Below, in pieces: positions 17,027 to 26,164 of a stretch of 64,000 nucleotides of DNA. A program made the translations under genes and the position numbers. Within the stretch, counting starts at the first letter, position 1; each line of letters starts with the position of its first letter. The DNA is from Lepagella muris (GTDB lineage Bacteria > Bacteroidota > Bacteroidia > Bacteroidales > Muribaculaceae), in NCBI RefSeq assembly GCF_004793975.1, contig NZ_SRYB01000020.1, forward strand, positions 25,713 to 89,712. Direction: 5' to 3'. The notes below the pieces were generated by a model. The model had not been told where the DNA came from. It saw only the letters and a list, made by a program, of their open reading frames with translations, and did no database searches.

Positions 17027-19330
17027 ATGAGGAGACATCCGCAGTGTCTCAAATCAGTATCATCCACCGTTTCTTACGAAGCGGTGAGATTCTGTATATC
17101 CATAATTATGGTGTGCATATATGCCGTGATACAGTGCGGAGTAGCGGCATCGGATGACGTGTCACGTAATTTCCTTTTCTCAAAAATCGATAACCACGGC
17201 GACACGAGGATAAGAAGCATCATACGATTGGATGACGGACGCACGGCGTTTGCCACTGTTGACGGTATCGACATATTCGACGGGTCAAGATTCTCCCATC
17301 TTTTCAATGTCACATCCGATAAATATCCGCTCCGTGGATATGACGGCTACCATCATCTTTATCTCTCGCACGGCGGTAAATATCTATGGCTTAAAAATAT
17401 GCATTCTCTCCAATGCGTGGATCTCGACACCGAGATATTCGCGACGGATGTGAAGGGAGTGCTGCATGGACTTGGAGTAGATGCCCCGGCGGATGATTTC
17501 TTTGCCGATAAACTGGGAAGAATTTGGATTGTAGCGGGGGATGACCTTCTGCTCCCGCAATGCAAAAAGAATTTCAGTATAGACAATCACTACGGAGGAC
17601 TAATAGACTTGGCTGCCGATGAAGATTCCGCCTATCTGTTCTACCGCAACGGCATCGTAAGCCGTCTTGACATCAAATCCGGTAAGATTGTCTACTCCGT
17701 TGCCGCCTATCCTGAAAGTAAACACTTCAAATATGAGTTCACATCGCTTCTCGCAGAGTCGTCCGACGGATTCTATCAGATCAGGAATGGAGCGGTGGGC
17801 GCACTATTCCATTTCAACGTCAAATCCGCATCTTGGGAGAAACTTCTTGAATCTGACATACGTCTGAATACTATTGCCGTATCCGATTCCGGCATCTTCA
17901 TCAGCACTCCTAACGGTCTTATACTCTATAATCCTTCTGACCTCTCTTTTGAGCATATCCCTTATCTGCGCACTAAAAACGGCAATCTGCTGGCATCAGA
18001 ACTGAGCACTATTGCTGTTGACAATAATAACGGTATACTTGTCGGCACGCTCAACAGGGGCATATTCTATCATAATCCCTTGCTCTACCGATATCATTCC
18101 ATCCCGAAAGGCACACCCTCCCCGCTCTCCACCCCTGCTGCATCATCTGTATTCTCAGAAAATATCGACGGATCAGTCAACATAAACCTCAACGGGAAAT
18201 TTGCAAACGTGACTTTTCCCGATTCCCTCAGATACGGTATAGAAATCGCATATACCGATTCAACGCCAATCACGATGTCGGGAGAATATGGGTCAGGAGC
18301 CTCTTTCGTGTCGGGAAACGGGGCAATATTCTTCAATGAGACCGACCGCCTTTCTATTTTCGTTCCTAATGATTCGGCTTCCATAACTAATAGCCGGACT
18401 CCGTTCATATCAGGAATACTTGTCAATGCGAGGAGGATAGAACCGCTTCGTAGCTATGACGGCGAAGTGGTGACGACTAAGATTGCGGCACGTTCGGAGG
18501 CAATCTCCCTACCCCATTACGGTAATTTCATCACATTTGAAGTCTCTGATCCCGACATATCCTCTGCCAATCCAAAGTTCGTATTCATGCTGGAGGGTGC
18601 GGATAAGGATTGGCGGTATGCAACTCCCTCCGATATCCGCAACCGTATGCTGACCACGACCTACACTGCCCTTGCTCCCGGCAAATACCGGTTCAGGGTG
18701 AAGAAGAGTGACCTGCCCGATTCTCCTGAGGCATCAATCGACGTGGTGATTCGGCATCCGTGGTGGGCGTCGCCCATAGCGTTCGCGATATATGTACTTA
18801 TTGCAATCATTATTGTCATCACCGGGATACGCATATATGTGGCACGTGAAAAAAGGCGCATAGAGGCGGAACAGAAGGAGAAGTTTCTTCTGGAGAGGAT
18901 AAGGCAGCTTATAGAGGAGACCGACAGATATAAGTCGGAAGCACCGGCTTCTCCTACCGATAGTGACGGAGACAATCAATCCGTCACAGGCGAGTCAGAG
19001 CTATCAGACGAAGACCGTGATTTCGTGACGCGGGCGATTGAGACGGTGGAACGGAATCTTGACACGCCCGGTTATTCCGTGGCGCGTCTCAGTGCGGATC
19101 TCTGCATGGATCGCACCGGACTTTACCGTAAACTGACGTCGCTCCTCGACAAATCGCCAAGCATCTTCATACGCGATATCCGTCTGAGAAAGGCGGCTGC
19201 CCTTATCTCCGAAGGGAAGATGAGCATCACGGAGATTGCCGACGCCACAGGCTTCAGCTCCACAAGCTACATGAGCAAATGCTTCCAGGAGCATTACGGC
19301 TGCAAGCCATCGGAATATCACAACAAATAA
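17027..19330 (+). CDS. Membrane sensor with propeller, Y_Y_Y and AraC-type HTH domains, no kinase
   Basis: 767 aa. N-terminal signal/anchor, then a periplasmic region with propeller-like repeats (IIRLDDGRTAFATVDGIDIFDG, FADKLGRIWIV, GILVGTLNRGIFYHN), a Y_Y_Y-type domain near 480-570 (FVFMLEGADKDWRYA, LAPGKYRFRVKK), one transmembrane helix at about 578-602, a basic coiled stretch, and a C-terminal AraC HTH pair (SVARLSADLCMDRTGLYRKL and ITEIADATGFSSTSYMSKCF, ending GCKPSEYHNK). This is the shape of a hybrid two-component regulator, but histidine kinase, ATPase and receiver domains are absent. It probably senses a ligand outside and acts on DNA as a membrane-tethered one-component regulator. 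Its target is not evident. Confidence 0.85.
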   Translation: MRRHPQCLKSVSSTVSYEAVRFCISIIMVCIYAVIQCGVAASDDVSRNFLFSKIDNHGDTRIRSIIRLDDGRTAFATVDGIDIFDGSRFSHLFNVTSDKYPLRGYDGYHHLYLSHGGKYLWLKNMHSLQCVDLDTEIFATDVKGVLHGLGVDAPADDFFADKLGRIWIVAGDDLLLPQCKKNFSIDNHYGGLIDLAADEDSAYLFYRNGIVSRLDIKSGKIVYSVAAYPESKHFKYEFTSLLAESSDGFYQIRNGAVGALFHFNVKSASWEKLLESDIRLNTIAVSDSGIFISTPNGLILYNPSDLSFEHIPYLRTKNGNLLASELSTIAVDNNNGILVGTLNRGIFYHNPLLYRYHSIPKGTPSPLSTPAASSVFSENIDGSVNINLNGKFANVTFPDSLRYGIEIAYTDSTPITMSGEYGSGASFVSGNGAIFFNETDRLSIFVPNDSASITNSRTPFISGILVNARRIEPLRSYDGEVVTTKIAARSEAISLPHYGNFITFEVSDPDISSANPKFVFMLEGADKDWRYATPSDIRNRMLTTTYTALAPGKYRFRVKKSDLPDSPEASIDVVIRHPWWASPIAFAIYVLIAIIIVITGIRIYVAREKRRIEAEQKEKFLLERIRQLIEETDRYKSEAPASPTDSDGDNQSVTGESELSDEDRDFVTRAIETVERNLDTPGYSVARLSADLCMDRTGLYRKLTSLLDKSPSIFIRDIRLRKAAALISEGKMSITEIADATGFSSTSYMSKCFQEHYGCKPSEYHNK

Positions 19331-19362
19331 CTCCTCCCTTCGACATATCATTCAACACGGAT

Positions 19363-19386
19363 ATGTAAAGGGATAGATCTTTACAT
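19363..19386. terminator. Weak hairpin between convergent genes
   Basis: An 8-bp stem ATGTAAAG/CTTTACAT with an 8-nt loop, between the AraC sensor stop and the DUF4143 stop. No strong T tract. Confidence 0.4.
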
Positions 19387-19404
19387 TATTTCAAAAAATT
19401 TTTA

Positions 19405-20763
19405 TCAAAAATAACAATTTTCTTCTGAAATGTCAGTTTGTTCAATACACATTATGTAATATATCGGCATGTATGTTATTTTACCATCTGTATACACTTC
19501 TCTGTCATTATCCAAAACAATTGCATTAGAGACATTATAGTCTTTATTTTCAAGAAATTTGTCAAGTGCCCTATGAGTCGTATAATCTTTACCGGATTTC
19601 ACTTCAATTGGCAGCACTGTCATATTTGCAGTATCGTTGATCAAATAATCAACTTCCCCATTTTTGTTGTTGTCATAATAGAAAAGATCGTGACCATGGG
19701 CTTTCAGTTCTTGTGCTACAATATTCTCGTAGACTGCGCCAAGATTGATACTTAATTCATCTTTCAATACAGGTGCAATGTTGTTTCCATACAATCGCCA
19801 TGTGAGTAAACCGACATCGTTGAGATAAAGTTTTAAAAGATTCTTATGAACAGATTCCGATAATGGGTATTTGGGGTTGGAAATAGCGTGTACATCCAAT
19901 GCTATGCCGGAAGAGACGAGATATTCAAACTCTTCGGCAAACCAATCGAAGCGATCACCCTTTTTACCCCGAATATCCTTAGCAACGATACGTTTCTTCT
20001 TATTTTCCATTTGTGACACTATCATATCATAAATTCTGCGGATTAAAAGTTTCTTACTTGCCTCTTTCTCATATTTTGCAGCATCCTCTTTATAAAGATC
20101 TTGTATTGCATTTTGCACTTCTCGCACCCTGACTATATTGTGGGTGTCCAGATAAGTATTGACAGCATCAGGCAATCCTCCGACCAACAAGTATTTCTTA
20201 AACTCCCCTAATAGTTTTTCATGTTGAGCCTCTGTCACTGACAATCTGTTTATATAACAATTACGGATATAGTCAAGAGACTCTTTCCCCCAACCTTCTG
20301 CTATAAGCCATTCTTCAAAATCAAGTTGAAACATTTTCTTGCGAATGATACTGCCTATTGGTATGGAGACGGTATTCTGTAAGGCTATACCAAGTAAACT
20401 TCCACTGGCGATGTAAGTAAACTTGCCCTCTTCACGTATAAATTTAAGCATTGTGAGATACTGGGGATAATGTTGTATTTCATCCAAAAATATAAGTGTA
20501 TCCGACTTATTTCCCAATTTACCTCCAGCGACCATACTTAATGTCATATAGAACTGGTCTAACCCTCTAATATCACGGAATAAGCCATCTGTTTCGTCAT
20601 CTTGCGCAAAATTTATCTCAACGAAGTTCTTATATAGTCGTTTTCCAATCTCACGTATTATGTATGATTTGCCAATTTGTCGGGCGCCCTCAATAATCAA
20701 TATCTTATCATTTCCGGACGTCAGATGAGTTTCTATTTCAGAAGATATTTTTCTGTACAGCAT
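19405..20763 (-). CDS. AAA-type ATPase with DUF4143 C-terminal domain
   Basis: 452 aa. P-loop IIEGARQIGKSYIIRE at about 24-39, Walker B-like LIFLDEIQHYPQ, and a sensor-like YIASGSLLG; the C-terminal half carries the DUF4143 region with an ENIVAQELKAHGHDLFYYDN segment and a nuclease-like VDYLI...LPIEVKSGKD motif. Many such genes occur in Bacteroidetes; suggested roles range from defence to DNA-related functions, none settled. It is flanked by unrelated genes and preceded by a 33-bp tandem repeat that overlaps its -7 box. It is AT-richer than its neighbours, as expected of accessory genes. Confidence 0.85.
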   Translation of the reverse strand: MLYRKISSEIETHLTSGNDKILIIEGARQIGKSYIIREIGKRLYKNFVEINFAQDDETDGLFRDIRGLDQFYMTLSMVAGGKLGNKSDTLIFLDEIQHYPQYLTMLKFIREEGKFTYIASGSLLGIALQNTVSIPIGSIIRKKMFQLDFEEWLIAEGWGKESLDYIRNCYINRLSVTEAQHEKLLGEFKKYLLVGGLPDAVNTYLDTHNIVRVREVQNAIQDLYKEDAAKYEKEASKKLLIRRIYDMIVSQMENKKKRIVAKDIRGKKGDRFDWFAEEFEYLVSSGIALDVHAISNPKYPLSESVHKNLLKLYLNDVGLLTWRLYGNNIAPVLKDELSINLGAVYENIVAQELKAHGHDLFYYDNNKNGEVDYLINDTANMTVLPIEVKSGKDYTTHRALDKFLENKDYNVSNAIVLDNDREVYTDGKITYMPIYYIMCIEQTDISEENCYF

Positions 20764-20798
20764 AATTGATCTACTCTTTTATTTAAATTCACATTTAC

Positions 20799-20943
20799 AA
20801 AATTACACTTTTCCCAGAAAACGAACACTATAAAATTACACTTTTCACAAAAAATAAACACTATAAAATTACACTTTTTCCAAAAACAGGCATTATAAAA
20901 TTACACTTTTCCCAGAAAATTAATACCATAAAATTACACTTTT
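20799..20943 (-). repeat. Five-copy 33-bp direct repeat upstream of the DUF4143 gene
   Basis: The core AAAATTACACTTTT occurs at 20799, 20832, 20865, 20897 and 20930, with spacings 33, 33, 32 and 33 bp. On the minus strand the copy nearest the gene includes TAATTTTG (20798-20805), a proper -7 box; the others read TAATTTTA. The array therefore lies upstream of and across the promoter and could be an operator array. Confidence 0.85.
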
Positions 20944-21101
20944 TTAATTTATGATCAAATATGTCACTATGTGACCTTCGTATGCGGAATAGTCTCAACA
21001 AATAATGTTTTTCACTGTAATTCACAACTATAACATCCTTATTTTTATTTATAATATTGCGGATTTCAACATTATTCGCCTTTTTTTCAACATCAGTGTT
21101 G

Positions 21102-21131
21102 TTGTATTTTATCGTTTTGCACCTAATTTTG
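21102..21131 (+). promoter_or_regulatory. Promoter for the GH31 gene
   Basis: TTG (21102-21104), 19 bp, TAATTTTG (21124-21131). The GH31 ATG follows at 21182. The stretch 20944-21101 is AT-rich with no other feature seen. Confidence 0.75.
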
Positions 21132-21181
21132 CGACAAAATTATCTAACTGACAGAAAACCTAAATGTAAAACTATAAGATC

Positions 21182-23620
21182 ATGAAGAGATTCAAATCTG
21201 CTATCTTGTTATGCTGGTTGTGCGTCGCAACATCTTTTGCATACGAGAAAACTCCCGACGGGATAAAGACCACCGTCGGACAAGAGAACATCAGCATCAG
21301 CTTCATCACTCCTAAAACGGTAAGGGTCGTGAAGTCGCCTGCCGGTGAGACTGAGAAGATGAAAACGAGCTACAGTGTGGTTGCAACTCCGGAAAATGTT
21401 GACTTCAAAGTAACGGAGAAAGGTGGCGCGACTGTTGTATCCTCAAACATCCTTTCTGTAGCGGTCAGCAAATCCGACGGTTCGCTCTCTTTCTCAAAAG
21501 CAGGAAAGAGACTGCTGAGCGAGAAAGGCTCCGGAAGTTTCAAGCCTTTTAATGATGCCGGCACCCCAGCCTATACAGTCAGACAGGCATTCTCTCTCGA
21601 AAAGGGGGAGGCTATCTACGGACTCGGTAATCTTGAGAACGGAGAACTCAACCAGCGAGGACAAAACCGTCGTCTTATGCCCGGAAATATTGAGGATGGC
21701 ATACCCGTCATGGTGTCGGTGAAGGGTTACGGTATATTCTGGGACAATTATTCACCCACCACCTTCGGTGACAATGCCAACGAAACCTATTTTGAATCGG
21801 AAGTGGGCGACATGATCGACTATTATTTCATGGCTGCCGATAATATGGAGGGCGTCATCAGCGAGATGCGTAATCTCACCGGTGAAGTGCCGATGTTCCC
21901 TCTCTGGACCTACGGTTTCTGGCAAAGCCGCGAGAGATATAAGACACAGGATGAGACAGTCGGCGTGGTGAAGAAACACCGTGAGCTTGGTGTACCTATC
22001 GACGGCATAATACAAGACTGGCAATATTGGGGCAACAATTACCTATGGAATGCCATGGAATTCATGAATCCTGATTTCTCCAATCCTCAGAAGATGATGG
22101 ACGATATACACGGCATGAACGCCCATGCGATAATCTCTATATGGTCATCTTTCGGTCCGCAGACAAAACCATACCGTGAACTTGCTGAGAAAGGACTTCT
22201 TTTCAATCTTTCGACATGGCCCCAGTCGGGCATAGCCGAACAGTGGCCTCCGCGTATGGATTATCCGTCAGGAGTGAAAGTGTATGACGCATATAGCCCT
22301 GAGGCACGTGATATTTATTGGAACAATCTCACTCGCCTGCACAATTTCGGCATGGACGGATGGTGGATGGACTCCACAGAACCTGACCATTTCGACTATA
22401 AGGAGGAGGATTTCAACCATCAGACGGCAGAAGGCTCTTTCCGCAAGGTGAGGAATGCATATCCCCTTCTCACTGTCGGCGGCGTCTACGACCATCAGAG
22501 AAAGGCTTCCGACGACAAACGCGTGTTCATCCTCACCCGCTCCGGATATGCCGGACAACAAAGATATGGATGCAACGTATGGACCGGCGATGTGTCGACA
22601 AGCTGGCAGAATCTACGTAATCAGGTGCCTGCCCTGCTTAATTTCACCATGACCGGCAACCCGAACTCCAACTGCGACCTTGGTGGGTTCTTCTGTAATG
22701 CCTATAACAACAATGGACCCAACTCGGCAGTAAAGAATCCGTTGTTCCGCGAGCTATACGTGCGTTGGATGCAACTTGGCGTATTCCTTCCGATGATGAG
22801 AAGTCATGGTGCCGACATCAAACGAGAGATATATTATTTCGGAGAAAAGGGGGATAACGTATATGATGCGATAGAGGATGCCATACGCCTACGGTATGCA
22901 ATGCTACCGTATATCTATTCCACCTCATGGAACGTGACGAAAAACAACGGCAGCTTCATGATGCCTCTCTCGGCATTCTATCCCGAAGATAAGAAGACAT
23001 GGAACTGTAAGGATGAATATATGTTTGGCGAAAATATCCTTGTGGCTCCGATCATGAAAGCGAATTATACTCCCGAACTGATTGCAAAGACTGACGAGAA
23101 CACCGGCTGGGACCGTAAGGAAAGTTTCAACGTGTCGGCTTCATCCGACCCTGATTTCATGGCTCCGTATACCACTTCTGTATACCTCCCCAAAGGGAAA
23201 TGGTGGGATTTCGAGACCAACAGATTGTATAAAGGTGGCATGAATATTGAGAAAGAGGCTACTATAAAGACTCTTCCGGTATTTATAAAAGCCGGAGCAA
23301 TTCTTCCGATCGGACCGGACGTGCAATACGCTACAGAAAAGCCGTGGGACAACCTGACAATAAATGTATATCCCGGTGCCGATGGGAAATTTACCCTCTA
23401 TGAGGATGAATTTGATAACTATAATTATGAGAAAGGGAAATATTCCACCATCGATTTCATCTGGAACGACAAGACCGGCACCCTGACAATCGATGACCGC
23501 AAAGGAGATTTCCCCGGCATGCTTAAGAACCGCCGTTTCAATGTGGTTCGCATCAGTGAGAAGGGCGCAACACCAGTCGCCGTGGATTACGACGGCAACA
23601 AGAAATCAGTGAAAATCTGA
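21182..23620 (+). CDS. Glycoside hydrolase family 31 (alpha-xylosidase/alpha-glucosidase type)
   Basis: 812 aa with signal peptide (MKRFKSAILLCWLCVATSFA). N-terminal beta-sandwich, then the GH31 barrel: YGLGNLENGELNQRG, PMFPLWTYGFWQSRERY, the nucleophile region GWWMDSTEPD, and the acid/base region NVWTGDVSTSW, followed by PYIYSTSW and the C-terminal beta domains. No PA14 insert is seen. The enzyme acts in the periplasm or at the surface on alpha-linked xylosyl or glucosyl residues; the exact substrate cannot be read. It has its own promoter and a long terminator hairpin, so it is transcribed alone. Confidence 0.9.
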   Translation: MKRFKSAILLCWLCVATSFAYEKTPDGIKTTVGQENISISFITPKTVRVVKSPAGETEKMKTSYSVVATPENVDFKVTEKGGATVVSSNILSVAVSKSDGSLSFSKAGKRLLSEKGSGSFKPFNDAGTPAYTVRQAFSLEKGEAIYGLGNLENGELNQRGQNRRLMPGNIEDGIPVMVSVKGYGIFWDNYSPTTFGDNANETYFESEVGDMIDYYFMAADNMEGVISEMRNLTGEVPMFPLWTYGFWQSRERYKTQDETVGVVKKHRELGVPIDGIIQDWQYWGNNYLWNAMEFMNPDFSNPQKMMDDIHGMNAHAIISIWSSFGPQTKPYRELAEKGLLFNLSTWPQSGIAEQWPPRMDYPSGVKVYDAYSPEARDIYWNNLTRLHNFGMDGWWMDSTEPDHFDYKEEDFNHQTAEGSFRKVRNAYPLLTVGGVYDHQRKASDDKRVFILTRSGYAGQQRYGCNVWTGDVSTSWQNLRNQVPALLNFTMTGNPNSNCDLGGFFCNAYNNNGPNSAVKNPLFRELYVRWMQLGVFLPMMRSHGADIKREIYYFGEKGDNVYDAIEDAIRLRYAMLPYIYSTSWNVTKNNGSFMMPLSAFYPEDKKTWNCKDEYMFGENILVAPIMKANYTPELIAKTDENTGWDRKESFNVSASSDPDFMAPYTTSVYLPKGKWWDFETNRLYKGGMNIEKEATIKTLPVFIKAGAILPIGPDVQYATEKPWDNLTINVYPGADGKFTLYEDEFDNYNYEKGKYSTIDFIWNDKTGTLTIDDRKGDFPGMLKNRRFNVVRISEKGATPVAVDYDGNKKSVKI

Positions 23621-23647
23621 CAGATAAGCCGGAATAGAAGAAATAAA

Positions 23648-23687
23648 AAAATGCCGTTGATGACAATATTGTCATCAACGACATTTT
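23648..23687. terminator. Bidirectional terminator between GH31 and the TrpB2-like gene
   Basis: A perfect 26-nt palindrome (23655-23680, CGTTGATGACAAT and its complement) continues outward after one mismatch into paired ATG/CAT and A/T runs, so it could end transcripts from both sides. Confidence 0.75.
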
Positions 23688-23705
23688 CGTTTTTACGGTC
23701 CTTAT

Positions 23706-23774
23706 TGTCAATTCTGTCAATATCGTCATTACTGTCATTATTGACATTATTGACATTATTGACATTATTGACAA
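23706..23774. repeat. 9-bp tandem repeat in the convergent intergenic gap
   Basis: Seven full 9-nt units grading from TGTCAATTC to TGACATTAT (three identical in a row) plus a partial one. Related in sequence to the coding 9-bp repeat at 7731-7829 and to the TGACAATATTGTCA heart of the adjacent hairpin. Confidence 0.8.
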
Positions 23775-23787
23775 GCTCGGTCGGATA

Positions 23788-25149
23788 TCAGAGGATTTTA
23801 TCCAGCTTATCGGTGTTTGCCTTTATCTCGGCGTCAGGCACCTCATAATCGGCAAGGTCTCCGCTGTGATACTGGTCGTAGGCAGCCATATCGATGAGTC
23901 CGTGACCCGACAGGTTGAACAGGATGACCGGAGCCGTTCCCTCCTCGTTGGCACGACGTGCCTCGCGTATGGCAGCGGCTATGGCATGGCTGCTCTCAGG
24001 CGCGGGGATGATACCCTCGCTGCGGGCAAAGAGATGTGCGGCGGCAAACGTCTCTGTCTGCGGTATGTCTACTGCATCTATGAAGCCTTGTGAACGCAAC
24101 TTGCTGACCACTGCGCCCGCACCATGGTAACGCAATCCGCCGGCATGGATATTGGCGGGAGCAAAGTCATGTCCGAGGGTATACATCGGTATCAGCGGAG
24201 TGTAGCCTGCCTCATCTCCGAAATCATATTGGAACACACCCTTCGTAAGTTTCGGGCAAGACTGCGGCTCAGCAGCCACGAAACGGGTGTTGCGTTCTCC
24301 GGAGAAATTATGACGCAAGAACGGGAAAGTTATGCCGGAGAAGTTGCTGCCTCCGCCGAAGCAACCGATCACGATGTCGGGGTATTCACCTGCCATCTCC
24401 ATCTGTTTCTCGGCTTCCAGACCAATCACTGTCTGATGAAGTGCTACATGGTTGAGTACAGAACCGAGCGTATACTTACAGTTGGGGGTAGTCGTGGCAA
24501 GTTCCACAGCCTCGGAGATCGCCGTACCGAGCGACCCTTGATAATTCGGATGCTCAGTGATAATCTTGCGTCCGGCTTTTGTCGACATACTGGGGGATGC
24601 CACCACCTCCGCACCGTAAGTCTCCATGATGGAACGGCGGTAAGGTTTCTGATGATAGCTCACCTTCACCATATATACAGCAAGCTCAAGACCGAAATGA
24701 CGAGCGGCAAGCGAAAGAGCCGCGCCCCACTGTCCGGCGCCCGTCTCTGTCGTGATATTAGTGATGCCCTGTTTCTTGGCATAATACGCCTGCGGTATAG
24801 CGGAGTTCAGTTTATGTGAACCTACCGGACTGACGCTCTCATTCTTGAAATAGATATGTGCCTTAGTACCGAGAGCCTTCTCCAGACCACGAGCACGCAC
24901 GAGTGGTGTCGGACGCCATATACGATACATATCGCGCACCTCCTCCGGGATCTCAATCCATTTGTCAGTATCATTCAGTTCCTGTCGGGCAGCCTCCTCT
25001 GTGAAGACAGGGAACAGATCCTCCGCTTTAAGAGGCTCCTTTGTGGCAGGATTAAGCAAAGGGTTCGGTTTCTCCGGCATTTCCGCCAGCACGTTATACC
25101 ATGCAGTCGGTATATCTTTCTCTTGAAGAATAAATTTCTTTGATTCCAT
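23788..25149 (-). CDS. TrpB2-type tryptophan synthase beta-like PLP enzyme
   Basis: 453 aa, longer than the classic trpB protein and typical of the TrpB2 branch. PLP lysine in VGSHKLNSA, substrate-site TETGAGQWG, phosphate-binding GCFGGGSNFSG, and the RPTPLVRARGLEKALG entry segment. The N-terminal extension (IPTAWYNVLAEMPEKPNPLLNP) is the TrpB2 form. It condenses indole with serine, probably as a stand-alone enzyme, because no trpA or other trp gene is adjacent. Its -7 box is at 25180-25187 on the minus strand. Confidence 0.92.
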   Translation of the reverse strand: MESKKFILQEKDIPTAWYNVLAEMPEKPNPLLNPATKEPLKAEDLFPVFTEEAARQELNDTDKWIEIPEEVRDMYRIWRPTPLVRARGLEKALGTKAHIYFKNESVSPVGSHKLNSAIPQAYYAKKQGITNITTETGAGQWGAALSLAARHFGLELAVYMVKVSYHQKPYRRSIMETYGAEVVASPSMSTKAGRKIITEHPNYQGSLGTAISEAVELATTTPNCKYTLGSVLNHVALHQTVIGLEAEKQMEMAGEYPDIVIGCFGGGSNFSGITFPFLRHNFSGERNTRFVAAEPQSCPKLTKGVFQYDFGDEAGYTPLIPMYTLGHDFAPANIHAGGLRYHGAGAVVSKLRSQGFIDAVDIPQTETFAAAHLFARSEGIIPAPESSHAIAAAIREARRANEEGTAPVILFNLSGHGLIDMAAYDQYHSGDLADYEVPDAEIKANTDKLDKIL

Positions 25150-25179
25150 GTATTTTTATTAAATTTTCCTTTCAGACTG

Positions 25180-25187
25180 CAAATTTA
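25180..25187 (-). promoter_or_regulatory. -7 box for the TrpB2-like gene
   Basis: TAAATTTG on the minus strand, about 30 bp before the ATG at 25149. No TTG is found at the ideal distance. Confidence 0.5.
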
Positions 25188-25320
25188 TACAAAAAATCGG
25201 ACAAGTAAAACAACCCAATAACGATAACCAAGCCGATATTCAATTTTTAGTCCATTACTAAGGTCTGCAAACTCCCATATTTCCCATAAATGAATGCACT
25301 GCAAACAATGGAATATTCCT

Positions 25321-25452
25321 GGCATCCCCACACTTTTATGGGAGAATATCCAAGATATCCCTACATTTTTATGGGGGAATAATCACGACATCCCCACACT
25401 TTTATGGGGGAATAATCACGACATCCCCACACTTTTATGGGGGAATAATATT
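25321..25452. repeat. Four-copy 33-bp tandem repeat
   Basis: Units start at 25321, 25354, 25387 and 25420; units 3 and 4 differ only at the end. Each contains ATCCCCACACTTTTATGGGG, a partly palindromic core. It fills the gap between the HNH gene's 3' end and the TrpB2-like promoter. Because 33 is a multiple of three, an open frame with an 11-residue repeat runs through it; I do not regard that as coding. Confidence 0.85.
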
Positions 25453-25519
25453 GATATGTACGTCCTAATTGACAATAAATATACCGTATTTGCACTCCTC
25501 GACTATTGAGAATAACCGA

Positions 25520-26161
25520 TTATTTATTCCATTTGATATATTCCACAAAAGTTTCATAAAGCGTTTCATTAGATTTTATAATCCAATACTTAAAGCCTAA
25601 AAATTCAGCCTTGGAATCCAATTCTTCTATAATCGCATTTTTATTCTCATCTGTTGGATTATCAAGCCAAGATATTACAATTGACTGAAAATTTGTAATT
25701 TTTGAAACAGCATACTCATAAAATAATTGTTCTCTAATGTTTCTTATCTGTTTTGTTCCATTAAAAATCCGTTTTAAAAGACTAATTGTCATATCAATAC
25801 TCTCTGACGATAAGCCTTCACTTGAAAAAACAGCCTGCGCATTAGGAAAATCCAAATATTGCCGAATCTCCTCCTCAATATTATCCTCCGTAGGAGTAAC
25901 CAAATCATTAAACAATGACGATTTCTTCCCATTGCAATAACTGCAACTCAAATATAAATTAGACCATTCAAATTTCAATTCAGGATACTTATCTCTACTT
26001 TTATGATGCTCTACCTGAAAATCTGTAATACGGATTCTCTCACATAAATAGCATTTCCCGTTTTGATCTGCCCTAAGTTGCCTGACAACATCCTCCCCCG
26101 TCCAAGCCAAACGTTTGGATAAAGAAATCGGCACTTCTGAATGCTTATAAATCTTTATCAT
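25520..26161 (-). CDS. HNH endonuclease, PtuB-like (Septu-type defence)
   Basis: 213 aa. A zinc-HNH core at about residues 36-80: KCYLCERIRITDFQVEHHKS, then WSNLYLSCSYCNGKKSS, giving the CxxC...HH...CxxC arrangement. The rest is helical with no other motif. It begins 3 bp after the stop of the upstream ATPase gene, so they form a two-gene operon. An SMC/ABC-like ATPase followed by a small HNH nuclease is the layout of Septu (PtuA-PtuB), also found as effector of some retrons. The defence role is inferred from architecture and pairing. Confidence 0.75.
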   Translation of the reverse strand: MIKIYKHSEVPISLSKRLAWTGEDVVRQLRADQNGKCYLCERIRITDFQVEHHKSRDKYPELKFEWSNLYLSCSYCNGKKSSLFNDLVTPTEDNIEEEIRQYLDFPNAQAVFSSEGLSSESIDMTISLLKRIFNGTKQIRNIREQLFYEYAVSKITNFQSIVISWLDNPTDENKNAIIEELDSKAEFLGFKYWIIKSNETLYETFVEYIKWNK

Positions 26162-26164
26162 ATC

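Noticed and set aside
24124..24819. 231-codon plus-strand frame within the TrpB2-like gene
   Set aside because: Antisense shadow; the minus strand carries the PLP and glycine-rich motifs.
20799..25452. The two 33-bp arrays as CRISPR
   Set aside because: Units are adjacent without unique spacers of regular length, and no cas genes are near.
25294..25509. 71-codon frame with an 11-residue repeat (DIPTLLWGNNH)
   Set aside because: It exists because a 33-bp repeat keeps the frame open. No start signal, and the array is better explained as non-coding repeat DNA.
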